From Rodentolepis nana (Eukaryota; Platyhelminthes; Cestoda; Cyclophyllidea; Hymenolepididae): DNA of 27,352 nt. The stretch lies in the NCBI GenBank assembly GCA_900617975.1, contig UZAE01012777.1:4679-32030 (forward strand), given 5' to 3'. The notes beneath the pieces were generated by a model. It did not search any database and was not told the DNA's origin. It was given only the letters and a program-made list of their open reading frames with translations. This document shows positions 10,028 through 21,900 of the stretch, piece by piece (positions within the stretch are counted from its first letter, which is position 1; each line of letters starts with the position of its first letter). A program made the position numbers and the translations under genes.

Positions 10028-11581
10028 AGAGTTTAATTAATTGAAACCATCGTCAAATATCAGCAAGAGCATTAATATGGCTTCCTATTTACTTTTATTT
10101 CAAATATGTCTCTATTTTCACAGTCTTGGATGTCTCCCGATTAAATAGGGACGAGATCAATGATCATTAGAACACCAATCTAGTTTATTCTGAAAATGAA
10201 GAGTGGTGATGGAAAGTGGGTATGTTGCCGGCGGTACAGGACACCATTCCTTTAATCCAAGCCAGGTTCTGTAAAACCTAATTCCGATTTTCTTGGCAAT
10301 TTCAAGTTTCAGGTTTCAAATTTCGTGATTAACTGAATTCATTTATATGTAAATATTGTGATCCAGCATATTGAAAGTATTCCCTCTCATCGATTCTGAT
10401 AATAACGGAACACAAATCGGTAGAAATCTATTAATTTGTTTAAAATTAATTATTTCCCATTCAGTCAATCAAAATGGTTGGATCTAGTAGATTCGGTTTC
10501 TGGCCATGGAGAAACGATTTAATATTGAGAAGTTAGACAAATCTTTTGAAGATGTGATCAAGGAATGTGGATCAAAAATATGAGGATAACGAAATGCATA
10601 CATCTTAGCTCTACGTTGACTTGAAATTGGGGGCATTGAGTCGGCTATATTTCCAAAGATTGGACATTTCACACTATGAGGTGATTATATGCTATCTTAT
10701 TATTATTGGATCCTGGAGACATTGGCAAGAGTATATTAGTTTAATTCAAATTCCATGGTCTGGCAGATTTATCATCTGGGATTTCAATATGGCGCAGTTT
10801 GCCCATGTCCTTCTACAGTAGATGAGATTACCGATAACGCATTTATATCACTTTGCTTTGACCCTCTACACCGGAATTCAGATAATCCTGCCTTTAATTT
10901 TTATTTATTGTCGCGACCGAATATTTTGGATGAAGTAAGCTGTTTTGATATATAATAAAATCTCCGATCACAACTGGGTGTCTCTAAAATGATTGAGTAA
11001 GGTACCCTAGGGACTGCAAGCGTCGTTGACTATAAAGAAACTCTTATTAATTCTTTACTCGATATCTGCAAATCCGAGAGAGCTAAATCAGAATTTATAC
11101 TAATTTATGCTATCTAAGTAAATGCCCGCTTTCATGGAACAAAGACAAGGAGTAATATAGAGTTAAGTTAATGATATAGTATAATTGCAGCAAAAACTCG
11201 GTAAAATGAAGAGAAGTGAGAAATTAATAGATTTCATTCCGACTGAAAGGTGAATTTCTTCAGTAATCAGGAGTTCTAATAGATGTGATGTGATTCTAAT
11301 TAGATTATTTGTTGTAATACTGGTACGGGTACCCTCGTTCTAAGATATATTAGTACGCAATCATACCCAATTCTTATAGACAAAATTAACGGCTATATCA
11401 TATTTGTCGCTTTAAAAACCAATAGAGTGCTGTAATTTTCATAGAAAGGGAATGGTGAAACTTAATAAGTAAAATTAAACCTTCCAATGGTAAATTAATC
11501 GATAGTGAAAAAACCTCAACATAAAAAAGATTATTTTAACAACTTTTTCCTCTGATTTCTCGAGGCAGTTGTTGAAAACAG
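10028..11581. other. Unassigned AT-rich region between copy A and a candidate exon
   Basis: Short open frames here (for example 10484-10672 minus, 10621-10955 plus) overlap each other on opposite strands and resemble no family I know, so I treat them as chance. If the candidate exon at 11582-11753 is real, its 3' untranslated region would occupy the right end of this stretch. No AATAAA is visible on the minus strand close below the stop; the nearest I see is near 10899-10910. Confidence 0.4.
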
Positions 11582-11753
11582 TCAAATCCCAGGCGCTCGC
11601 AAAATATAAGTAGAGATAACTAATAGACCACTGATTAGTTGTAACCATGTCAACAAATTAACTCCGATAAAATAGTTGTAAGCCTTGCATAAGTATCCAC
11701 AGTTTTCATTCGTCCAATCAGAAGGCACAAAAGCCGGTTTAAAACTACAGTTC
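11582..11753 (-). CDS. Candidate terminal exon with one membrane segment (unidentified)
   Basis: I do not recognise the family. On the minus strand a C/T-rich run (about 11761-11795, including C7) leads to CTACAAG, a reasonable 3' splice acceptor with AG at 11755-11754. From there an open frame of 56 codons runs to a TGA ending at 11582. It would encode a short Cys- and Asn-containing loop with the motif DWTNENCGYLCKAYNYF, then a hydrophobic stretch (LLTWLQLISGLLVISTYI) and a six-residue tail. That layout resembles the last membrane span of a small tetraspan-type protein. Base composition looks somewhat less AT-rich than the flanks. Against it: open frames of about 95 codons are expected a few times by chance in this much AT-rich DNA, and no upstream exon or nearby polyadenylation signal was found. 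Confidence 0.2.
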
Positions 11754-11869
11754 CTTGTAGGAATGGGATTAGGGTGAGGGAGGGGGGGAGATGCGTTGTA
11801 TAAATTTTGCCAACATATATTTAAAATGTCTCTTAGATTGCAAAGATATGATCTAAAATTAAACTGCAT

Positions 11870-12683
11870 TTGAATATTTATTAAGAACCGTTTGAAAAAA
11901 TTTCAAATAATATTAATATAGTCAGATTATATTAGGATAGCATAAGTGGAGCCCAGATTGCTCCCTTGATAGCATAATGTCAGGAATAAATTAATAAAAG
12001 CCTGTATACCTTCACTGATATAAATAGTCAGTTATTATGATGCTTATTCCCCTGCGTGTAAATCCCTGCTCAGATATGACAAAACTCTTTCATATATTCA
12101 TCGCACACCCCAAGAAGCAAAAATGTAATCTTAGGCGAACCTCATCTGTTAGGTGTACGCATTTCTCATGGTACCATTCACTCGCAAGAGCCAAATAGTA
12201 TGTGTAAGCTCACTTTAGACTATTCCCTAAGATCCCAGTTTTTTTGAGAGGGTATTGCAATTCCGTCTGTGAGCTTTCTAACCCTATTAACTTTCAATTC
12301 AGAGCACCTTAAGTTAATACTATTTCAAGTAAATAGCAAAATATATTAGCGCTCTAGATAATTCTTCCATTTTATAAAGGCCGGGTTAAATCTAATTTAG
12401 TTGGGAAAATCTTTAATAATGATTATTACTTAAATATCAAATGAGGCTAGTAAGAAACTTGTAGATTATGCTTTGTTTGCACGTTCGGAAAATCAATTTA
12501 AATCTAACTGGGATAATTCCAATTCTCGCATCAAACTAGGCAGAGAACCCCTAAACAAAGTGGATAATTAAATGTAATTGAATGAAAAATGTGAATCATA
12601 TCAAAGGCTAAAGAGAGTTGACGTTCACTTCACTACAAAATAGCTTTCAATTTCATTCCAAGATATTTTTTCACACATTTTTT
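11870..12683. other. Unassigned AT-rich region
   Basis: No gene, RNA or repeat is visible. Codon-scale stops occur in all frames. It ends at the left target-site duplication of copy B. Confidence 0.5.
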
Positions 12684-12776
12684 CTAATTTCGGCATTTAT
12701 TTATATCAAATGGCTGGCGTTTTGGTCATCATTAGCCTTTTAGTTGACTTCAGACTTCACAGAGGGGAAGGAACAT

Positions 12777-12862
12777 CAAAGTGAAAAAAAGTCGGGAGGG
12801 GGAAGAGAGGAGTGTTTCAAAGTGAAAAAAAGTCGGGAGGGGGGGGGAGTATAGAAGTGTTT
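12777..12862. repeat. Imperfect tandem duplication in copy B (41-bp period)
   Basis: CAAAGTGAAAAAAAGTCGGG starting at 12777 recurs at 12818, each followed by a G-run and a GTGTTTCAAAG-type end. The second unit has a longer G9 run (12839-12847). The other copies have this segment once, so the duplication is private to copy B. Confidence 0.85.
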
Positions 12863-12990
12863 CAAAGGTAAAGGTGGAAAAAAGGTGAGGTGTGTATTGT
12901 GAAGTGGTCGAATATTACATACAGTGGAGTGATGGTAGTTTGAAGTCAAAAGTGAACTGCCAGTTAATAGACTTTTTGCCGTATGAGTAT

Positions 12991-13070
12991 GCGTTACCCA
13001 GGGAGCACCACGTGGAGGTAGGTCTGTCGCAGCGTTACCCAGGGAGCACCACGTGGAGGTAGGTCTGTCG
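12991..13070. repeat. Near-perfect tandem duplication in copy B (41-bp period)
   Basis: Positions 12991-13029 and 13032-13070 are identical over 39 bases (GCGTTACCCAGGGAGCACCA through GGTCTGTCG). The unit contains the CCACGTGG palindrome. An 11-base piece of the same unit, CAGGGAGCACC, occurs a third time at 13092-13102, at the edge of the tRNA-like head. Confidence 0.92.
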
Positions 13071-13091
13071 TATACCCCAGAGTGGCGGAGA

Positions 13092-13155
13092 CAGGGAGCA
13101 CCTGGGTATCGATCCCAGCACCTTTCGCTCTACCATATGAGCTAGACCCCCATAA
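13092..13155 (-). other. tRNA-like head of copy B, anticodon arm missing
   Basis: On the minus strand the sequence reads GGGGGTC, TA, then a D-arm with stem GCTC/GAGC around ATATGGTA (13127-13142), then only GAAAGGTG, then a perfect T-arm: stem CTGGG/CCCAG with the 7-base loop ATCGATA (13102-13118). The D-arm includes an A-box-like TAGCTCATATGG, and the T-arm includes GATCGATAC, matching the B-box consensus GWTCRANNC. In a normal tRNA about 23 bases lie between the D- and T-stems; here there are eight, so the anticodon arm is essentially gone. The acceptor stem does not close. It is therefore not a working tRNA but a likely Pol III promoter head of the element. Confidence 0.7.
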
Positions 13156-13164
13156 CTAATTACG

Positions 13165-16100
13165 ATATTACTCACAATGCTAAAATACGTTCGCTTATTG
13201 AAAAAGGAATTGGCTAAAAGAACTTCTAGCTTACAGTTAACAGTGGCTAGAAGGTAGAGTCTTGTAAAACGTAATGCCCTTAAGCACATTTCATATTATT
13301 CATTTTGAATTGCTGGCAGCTATGAAGCCTGTGGCAGAAGGGGGGGGGTATGAACGGATGGGGGAGTTAGGTTAATCCATTTCAGAACATCAAATCCAAT
13401 TTTGTTTAGAATTGAGAGTAAAGATATGTCAGATTTCGACTCTCATATTTGCTATATGGCACAAGGTGAAAAATTGATTTACTTTCATGAGAAAGTAGGT
13501 TAGGAAGAAATGAATGAAAAAGGCCCATATGATTAGATGGTTAAATATTTATTTGCATAAAATGCCAATTCAGATTTCATTGCCATAGGCACAAAGAAAA
13601 CAAAAACATTCTGTAAGGCTTATATAATAATAATTTTTAAAATTATTTCTACGTACTTATTTAGAGAAGTCTTAAATAACAAGACAAAGGAAGACACTTT
13701 TACTGGAAAGAAACTCCCTAGGGACGCCGACCTAAGAGAAAAATATATAACAATAATGTTTCCTTGTTTCATGCAGATTTGACTCTTGCTCTAAGTCAAT
13801 GAAAACGGCTTTGTTAATAACTTAAGTGAACCTGGCCCAACCGAAAAAAAGTTATTTTATCTTAATCAGTGCACCTTAAACACGTCATCGTGTAATAGTT
13901 CACACTTATTTACATTCGAATCTTGCCATTACAAAGAAAGTTTAAAGAAGGGGCTATTGCAATAGGGGTCCCGAATTAATAGGTACCTGTTGTACTGAGT
14001 TAGTCCTTGCATAGTCTCATTTTCCAGCATGCAGTAAGTGAAATACTGGAATTGAGAGAAGACGGATGGTAAAGAGCGAAACTACTTCATTCCAAAGGCC
14101 AAATATGCGATAGTATTAGACTGAAAAACAGGGGAAATAAGTAAATCCATTTATCGATACCTTAAAATACGTCAATGACATTTCAACTGAACGGGCCTCA
14201 TCAAGGGTGCCGCACTTTTGTGTACATACGAAAGTTCAGTGGAGCTCATCATTTACTGTCTTTTCACATATCATACTTTGAGAAATTGTAATTATAAGAC
14301 CAATAGCATTAAAGTAAGCCAATCATTAGCAGGTATTATTAGCAGTGTTATTGCGAAATGGCCTCCGCAGCTGCCCAGCTCTATGACTAGTGTGGTCCAT
14401 ATTTCCATCTTCTTCATAATTACAAACACTTATTGAAATGTGTCACAACTGATAATTACCAAGCAAATTATAACATTCGTTTGCATTATTTGTATAACCT
14501 AAGGAGAAGTCGTTGATGCCTTGCTGTTGATATTTCTGTTTTCTTGAGCCATTTCTGCTGTTCATACATATTTCACGCCCAATGAGTGTTATAATCCTAA
14601 ATTTGCCAGGTCTTTATAACTCCACACCCACTCTTAGAGTAATAAAATGTTCAAATGGAGATGATAAGTTGTGACCAGCAGAAAGGCTTTTTGTTACATC
14701 TTCCTACCACACTAATATCTGGGAGGGTGGCTGGGTGGTTGTCATTGTAACGAAAATTGATTTATGAAAGAGGGCAAGGGAGGGGTTCGCGTGTTAAAAC
14801 TACTAGCTCACCGACATATTGAGTTTCTTTACGTCTCTACTCTCTATCCACTACTTTGGCCTGAGGATAATTAAGTTGCTGGCCTTGTTCAAATGGTTTG
14901 GAATCTATCTTCAAGAACAACAGTTCCAACTGGACCTTGAACTGCCCAATTAGTCAAAATCTCACAACCTTATTTCAACCTCCAATGAAATAAGACTCTA
15001 TGATACTGTGATATTGTTCTATGTCACCTTAATGTAGTAAATTACAATATTGTAAATAAAGATCACCCCTTACCTTGAGATAAGCTCAAATGCATACAAT
15101 AAACGACAATTTCGATTGCCTCTTGGTAACTGGAAGAAGAAAGTAGATCATTCCATTTCCAAGCAATATCCGCTTAAACATTCTCCACATCAATCATACG
15201 TTTCTTCAGCTATCGTCCAGAAAGAAACTTTTTCAATTTTTATTTTCAGGTTAGTATAAAGATGGGGGTGGTGGGGTTGGTGGTGGGTGGAATCAAAATG
15301 TTCAAAATAGATATGATAAAAAGATGGCGAACAACAATAAGTGTATTCATATTTTTGTGACTTTAAGTTCTCTGGGTTCTCATCAGAGCTACATGAAGAA
15401 ACAACTGGCGTCCTTAATAACAACAACAGGTTGACCTGATCATATAATTTTTTAATTAATCGTTACACCTTAAAAATAGCATAGACTACTCAAGGCGTCA
15501 ATTACACAGTCCCGTATTAAATTGAACAAGTTACTGCGTCATTAGTGGTTCAAAATGTGGTGAAGGAATGAGTTAAAGTAAATTAGTAAGTATTAATATG
15601 GTCATTGAGAGTGTATCTCTTTTACAACCGTTATTAATCTGAAGGAAATCTTTCAAAATAAGCAGCATAAGTTTAATTACTTTTTCGTCAAACATGAATC
15701 TTCATGACCTCGCTACAGCAAACAATTGCAACGAAAAAGTGCTATTTTTAATATATCACTAAAAGTTTTTCTTCTACATTTAATAGCGCTCTCATTCCGC
15801 ATATAATTTTAAAAGGACTTAGGTATAAATGTGGCTGGGAAATCCCTCACTTCTATGAAGTAAAGGAATATTAATGATTGGATTCTTGCGTAAATCGATA
15901 TTTTAATACCGTTCACACATTAAAAGCTATTGATGGACGTTAGTGATCGGAATATCTATTAGAAGGTGTTTAGGGATGTTAGGACTTACTGTTGTCAAGT
16001 ACTTTAATAAATGAGCTGATTTAGCCCATGGAAATTAAATCGCACATATGACACAAATGATTGATGTTTAAATTTAAATCAACAATGAACAGAACGATTA

Positions 16101-18446
16101 GTTGAGCTTAGAATTGACTTGTGCCAAGTTAAAAGCGGCTATTTGTTAGAAACAGCTTTAATCAATTCACAACTAAGCTAATTATGATTTCACAGCGTTG
16201 ATTTCTCTAGAATTTTATTAATAAACGAGAGTTTCAACTAATTATCAATATCATGCAAAATTATTGCCCAATTTATGAAGATTAAAATCTATAACTCATT
16301 TTTAATGCTAAAATATCATTTTTGGTTGAAAAGTATTCGAATTAATTTTGTCTTAAGTGATGACGCTGAAAAGCACATAAGATAATTCACTATTTTTGAA
16401 ATAAAATGAATGCTTCATTCTAATTTCAGCAACTCCAAAGAATAGCTGCAGAAAATTGGAATAAAATAGGAAATTTGTCAAAGATATGAAAAAAATGGAG
16501 TTTTTGCTGCTAACTAAAGTTAAAATTGTTTGCCCTCAAAATTAGGCTTCTGCCAAATGCTACGCTTTCAATAATTTAATTATTGAAATATGGGTAAACA
16601 CTCCAAATCCTAATTTAAAATATCATCTACCCTGAGAGAAAAGGTTTTAAAATTTCATTGTCATGAGCAAATTTAATTACAATCAAACGCGCATATTTGC
16701 CAGTATCTTTGGATTAACATGGTTCAATTGTTAAAGAAGTAAGCAAAGTTACTCACACGAAGCTCAAAACTTGCTTGTTAGCAGTTTAAGCAACAAACCT
16801 ACTTAACGTGAATAAGAGATTATGATACAATATAACCGCATGAGAGCGATTAGTTAATTTCTTAGAGGTGAAAAAATGACCGAGTAATTCTGGTTTTTTG
16901 ATGCATTATGACCATGATTTGCTAGTGACATCATATATTGGTAAAACAGGTCTACGACAAATAATAACAATTCCAATCCCCCACTCCTAACGCTCCTTTA
17001 TGGAAATAAGTCAACGAAAGTTACATCAATACTCCCCTTTAGACGAGACAGGTAGCTAGAGATCTGATTTACGTTTAAAAGCAAATCTCCAATTTATTCC
17101 TTATTCACCTTCACTAAGTAAGAAGGAGAAAAGGCGAAACATATTAAGACGGTGAAGAGGCATTTGGGGGTGGAGCCAATCAAGAGCATCCTAAAATTGG
17201 ACGGTAATGTTCATAGACGTCGTGATATTGTGATATGCATCTATTCATGTGGATGAAATATCAGCTAAATTATTTATTAGTGAAGATTTATAAATTATAA
17301 CTGGAGTTCTTTAACATCTCTAGACTCTTTGATGTTCCCCAGCACTATTTCGGCTCTTCACAAGGAGCGTTGATGAAGGAAACCATTGGAGGGTGAAATA
17401 TTGACCCAAAAAGTTGCCCTACAAACTGTTGCTTCATGATTAATAAACAAAATTTTGCAAAATCTCATAAAATCGCCTTTTTACCTTTTATAACGAAAAT
17501 ATGCTAATAAAATTTAAATCAAATTCTGAAAACCATTTAATTATTGGCCGTTAGAATCAAGATGAAGATACCCTCAAAAGTGGCTATTTTAGCGTTTTTA
17601 AGATTTTGACCTTTTCTGAAATTGGAAATTGTGAGTATTGTATCTTGTGCCATGATATATTATCTTGAACTACTCATGGGTACCAATGAAGGGCGAAAAA
17701 CTACTCTAAGTACATTTTAAACTAAACAAACCCGGCTCTCACTTTGCCCCGAGGTGCAATTTGAATTATCGACCTTCCAACCTTGTTACACTTCACAATA
17801 ACGTATTTCGCACTTATAATTTCTATTCTCCGGCTTATTGAATTATTTGAGCAGACTTTTTTATTTATAAACCATGGGAAGATGGACGTTCTCAGGGTTT
17901 ATACGTTTGATGGATTTACATTCGTTTTTTGATATGATTGAAAATAATGATTACTGTGCAGAAACACAACAGAACCGCATGTTGCATGCATATCAATTAC
18001 ACATCAATATTTGAGCGTTCATTTCTTCACTTCCTGAAATAATTGGCTTCCTTTGCGTTGGTAAAAATTGAAAAATTTGCAGTTTGATGCGGTTAAGGAG
18101 TCCATTAGCATTATTATGTCTTGACTTCGTTTGATGCTAATTTTATTATTTAAAGAGAAGTTTTCTTGAAGTCTTTCGAACGAATGTATAGAGAATTATA
18201 ACGCTCGAACAGAACCAAATTCAATATCTCACAATTCGACGGATTGTAGGGAACAGGGGGAAGTTGACGAATTTCATAAAACAATTATCAAGGTTCTTTT
18301 GACTATTGGAAGAACGAAACCCATAAGTGTATTCTCTGTGGGAACTGTTAGCTAGGAGTAGTCATCAAAAGACAGATTTGGAGATAAAGTTAAATTTATT
18401 GGATCAACTAATTAAAAGAACACGAAAAGAGTGAATAATGGAAGTA
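13165..18446. other. Unassigned AT-rich region with G-rich patches
   Basis: No convincing gene or RNA is seen on either strand over about 5 kb. Small frames (14218-14436 plus, 15190-15426 minus) have no recognisable features; the latter is His-rich only because it crosses a GGTGGTGG-type tract. Simple-sequence patches are a G9 run at 13340-13348, a GGGAGGGTGGCTGGG patch near 14720-14735 and a G/T-rich block at 15264-15290. It may be intron or intergenic; the sequence does not say. Confidence 0.45.
15264..15290 (+). repeat. G/T-rich block with quadruplex potential
   Basis: The block reads G5-T-GG-T-G4-TT-GG-T-GG-T-G3-T-GG. Many GG runs are separated by one or two T, which could form a two-tier G-quadruplex; only three runs reach three G, so a canonical three-tier form with short loops is not met. 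Confidence 0.5.
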
Positions 18447-18458
18447 GGGGGGGGGGGG
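18447..18458 (+). repeat. G12 homopolymer
   Basis: Twelve consecutive G, the longest G run in the window, in AT-rich surroundings. Such runs are slippage-prone and hard to sequence, so the exact length is uncertain. Confidence 0.85.
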
Positions 18459-18659
18459 ACAGTGAGCGTATGGAGTTGAAATTCTGCTCCGCAAATCCTG
18501 TATCTGTCGTACCGTTAGAGCATACAGGCAAATTGTGAGATAAGTGTGAATCGCTAAGATCTACAAGAATGAAAGTGTAATTTCTTTGTTTAAGACCTTG
18601 TGATCCTATGCTGAGTTTATATTCACATAGTCAAAATGATCCAAACGTCTAATTAATAG

Positions 18660-18986
18660 TTTATTTATTATCTCAAATGGCAGGCGTTTTGATAGTTACC
18701 ATTAGCCCTTTAGCTGACTTCGAGCTTCACAGAGAAGAGAAGAGACATCAAAGTGCCAAAAAGTCGAGAGGAGAACAGAATAATGATTCACTGATATAAA
18801 AGAGACAGACAGACACGAAGGCAGAGGAAAGGTAAGATGAGTACTGTTGAAGTGGTCGAATTTGACATGAGGTGGGGTCATAGTAGTTTGAAGTCAGAAG
18901 TCAACTGCCGATTAATAGTTTTTTTGTCGTTTAAGTATACGTTGCCCAGGGTGCACCACGTGTAGGTAAGCCTATCGCGCACATCT
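18660..18986 (-). mobile_element. SINE-like element, copy C (headless form, 327 bp)
   Basis: This copy has the same body as copy A in the same orientation. In minus-strand sense it starts AGATGTGCGCGATAGGCTTA and ends CGCCTGCCATTTGAGATAAT plus an AAATAAA tail. It is flanked by TAATTAATAG at 18650-18659 and TAATTAATGG at 18987-18996 (9 of 10). It is the most diverged of the four by eye: the CCACGTGG palindrome is broken to CACGTGT (plus strand), and the GACTTC and GAAGGAAC blocks have several changes. No tRNA-like head and no open frame are present. Confidence 0.87.
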
Positions 18987-18996
18987 TAATTAATGG

Positions 18997-21900
18997 AAGA
19001 GATCAAGGAAATACACCGTTTTTAAAGTGGCAATTATTTTGACAACATTCATACATCTTTGCTATATAGACTATAATTAATAAAAATTATTTAAAATTAT
19101 CCTAACTGATTTTAATTGACAGTTGCTCATGGCTTTGATTAAGGAAGTAAAACAAAATATTCCCCCAAATGCCCACTAATTCCTCACATCATGAAATGGT
19201 CCGAAACCTCTAAATACCTGAAAGGCGTACGCTCGTCTTGCAACCGTTTTAACAGATCATACAATGCTGTCAATTCTTACTTTGCTTATGCATACCTATA
19301 TTTTGGAAAACGTTAATGTCATTAAAGTGGGCCAATCGTTTGATCGGTCCAAATAACAAGTTTTAAAATAGTGTTTGCTTTGCAACATCGTTTTTTACTG
19401 ATGATTGTCTGCTAACGCATAAAGGTTAGTTATCTTAAATTTGATAATTAAATTTATACTTACCAACGTCCAGTTTTCCTTTGAATAGCGTGTCATAGGA
19501 CTGTAGACTGATCAAGGGTCTTATTGAGTTAGCAATTAAGTGGCGTAAATCATTCAAAATAAATCACGTCTTTGAATTTTGTCTGACTAGAAAGCAGAGG
19601 AAGAGCATTTTGTCAAATTATGTGAGAATTTCGTTAACTCTGAAATTTATAATGGCGAAGATATTATCCTGCCAAATTCACTTACTAACGATCTGTTTTA
19701 ATTAATATGCAAAAATATCGATATGATGAAATTTATAAAATGATTTAAAAAATATCCAGTTTCATGCAGAGAGGTAAGTTTTGGATAAAGCACTTCTCTC
19801 ATATAGTCAAAGTAAATTATCCTCTCTATTTAGAGGCAGGCATAAATGCGTAGACTTGATTATCCTCGAAATCTTAAAGGACAACCAGATGAGTTTCCAT
19901 ATATCAATTATAAGCCAAATAGCATTAACTATACTGCCGAAAATATTAAGCTTGGTATAATTCAATTAATACCATTGCTAATGCATTTAACTGACCCATC
20001 TAAAAAAGCTCCATAGTTAACATACGGAGTAATTCCAGAAACTCGGTCCGGAATTCAGAAACCCAATCATATTGATTATTAGCAGTGACCTATTAAGCAA
20101 AAAAGGATAAATTACTTTTATTTAGACCGAAAATATCCAAATCACTTAGTAATATTTTTCCCCAATATGCAAAGTCAAATCTTTGCACAAATTTTCCAAC
20201 ATTGTTCTTTTTACAGCCCAAGCCCATACGGTGCTATGGTATTTTACTTATTTCTTATACAAAATGGAGGGAATTCGTCCATATCTCCAATAAACAAACT
20301 AGTAAATTGTATTTTGCATAAAACGTTTTGCGTGGCGCAACAGTTTGAAAAGATTTAAGCACTTTTTTAATTTTTCTACGTCTTCTACCCAACGCACTTC
20401 ATTATGTAAGTCTACCAATGACTTTCTGATTTATGGTGTTTCCGTGCTTTCTGTCAATTGGCTAATTAAGTATTAAATACGGAGTAATGCCTATGTGATG
20501 AAATATCCCAATCTTCTTCAGTACTTTGCATCTTAGAATATATTGACGCTCTCTCTCTTTCCTTGCAGCACTAGGAACACGATAAATTATTTTTATTTTT
20601 TTATTTTCCTTATAAACTCCTAGCTTGATTTGCTCGGAGGATACTCGAATGCCCAATGCTCCAATGCCAATGAGATGTCCAGAATTTGTTTTAATAGCAT
20701 GACAATAAAATACATAATTTCAATGGCAATTCTTTTAAAAAGATATTTACTACTTAAAAGAAATTAATGTGTTTTAAGTTAACATTTGGTAAATCGAGCC
20801 CGTTTTGCATTTAAATGTTTCGTTTGCATTATTTGTTTTATAAAAATGAATGCATTCTAGCAATAACAAAATAGTCGTATTTTAAAAAAATGACACAAAT
20901 ATGGCTTAAAAGAATAAAAGAAATCCGATTTCCCCGTAACTAAAGCAGTTCTAATCTGTTACTTAAACGTCAACTTTCCAAAAGCACTTACATTTTTGAC
21001 AGACTTACGATTATCATGACTATTCGTACCACTTCGAGTTTAAAGTAAATTTTTAAAATTCCACTTTACCTTGTTTTCATATTATATGTGCTTTATATAT
21101 AAATAGGAAAAAAATTGGTGCACCTTTCTTTATCATTTCTTTGGAGAAATAAGTTTGAATTGGCTCAGTTACTCAAGAAAATTTTAGCTCATAACAATTT
21201 TAAAATGTTTACAGCTAAATCATCTCCTAAATAAGGAAATAATATTGACAGTTTGGGATGACATCTATTTGGGTTGCATTAAAAGCCTTTAGACTCTAGA
21301 TGATAACCCAGAGAGAGAGGAATAAAATATCATGATTCTCCTTATTAATGCGTCCGAAATTTCCCCGGGTATTATATATTATACTTGAATTTTGAAACTC
21401 ACGCCACACAAATTTCGTAATAAAACATTGCTACCACATGCAATTTCGTTTGTCGATGGTCTTGCAGTGTTCAGCGTTTATTTGTCAAGTGAGAAATCAT
21501 GAGATCAAAGTACTGACCGAAGTAAGACTGAGGAATGCAACTTTCTCATTAAGGCTGCTCCATAACCAAATTCAATATTTTTGGGGCCAAAGCTCTTTTT
21601 AGCAGATAGGAGTTCCAAATAGTCAATTTATCACAGCATTTAAAGAAATAATTTTGTATTCATTATGTCATAATTAGCGGTGATGCCCACATGGACCAAA
21701 TTAGGATATCAGCGGCTTTGACTAACTTGCTACAAGCTGTCAGTGAGAAAGTTGAATAGAAATTATTAGCAAAAAACACTAAATATATGCTTTTGGCGTC
21801 TTTAACGTTAAAAAGTTAAATATCTGTTAATAAAATTAACATTAGGTCCTTATATTATTGCCCATTTCGATCAATAACCTCAATTCCAAGTTCAGGGACT

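Larger units (their letters stand above)
12693..13155 (-). mobile_element. SINE-like element, copy B (full form with tRNA-like head, 463 bp)
   Basis: This is the longest of the four copies. In minus-strand sense it begins GTTATGGGGGTCTAGCTC with a tRNA-like head (13092-13155), passes a junction (CACTCTGGGGTATACGACAG), then the family body and the 3' end CGCCAGCCATTTGATATAAA. Near-matching direct repeats, CTAATTTCG at 12684-12692 and CTAATTACG at 13156-13164 (8 of 9), bound it with the head inside, so the head appears to be part of the inserted unit and not a neighbouring sequence. Two 41-bp-period tandem duplications (12777-12862 and 12991-13070) explain most of the length beyond the 320-327 bp of the other copies, together with the head. 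No protein is encoded; an apparent minus-strand open frame at 13035-13289 merely reads through the repeat. Confidence 0.85.

Noticed and set aside
13092..13155. Possible functional tRNA gene
   Set aside because: The anticodon arm is missing and the acceptor stem does not pair, so it cannot make a working tRNA.
13035..13289. Minus-strand frame of 84 codons
   Set aside because: It reads through the tRNA-like head and body of repeat copy B and is not a gene.
14478..20836. Identical 16-mer CGTTTGCATTATTTGT at 14478-14493 and 20821-20836
   Set aside because: The flanks do not match, and about one such 16-mer pair is plausible by chance in 27 kb of AT-rich sequence.
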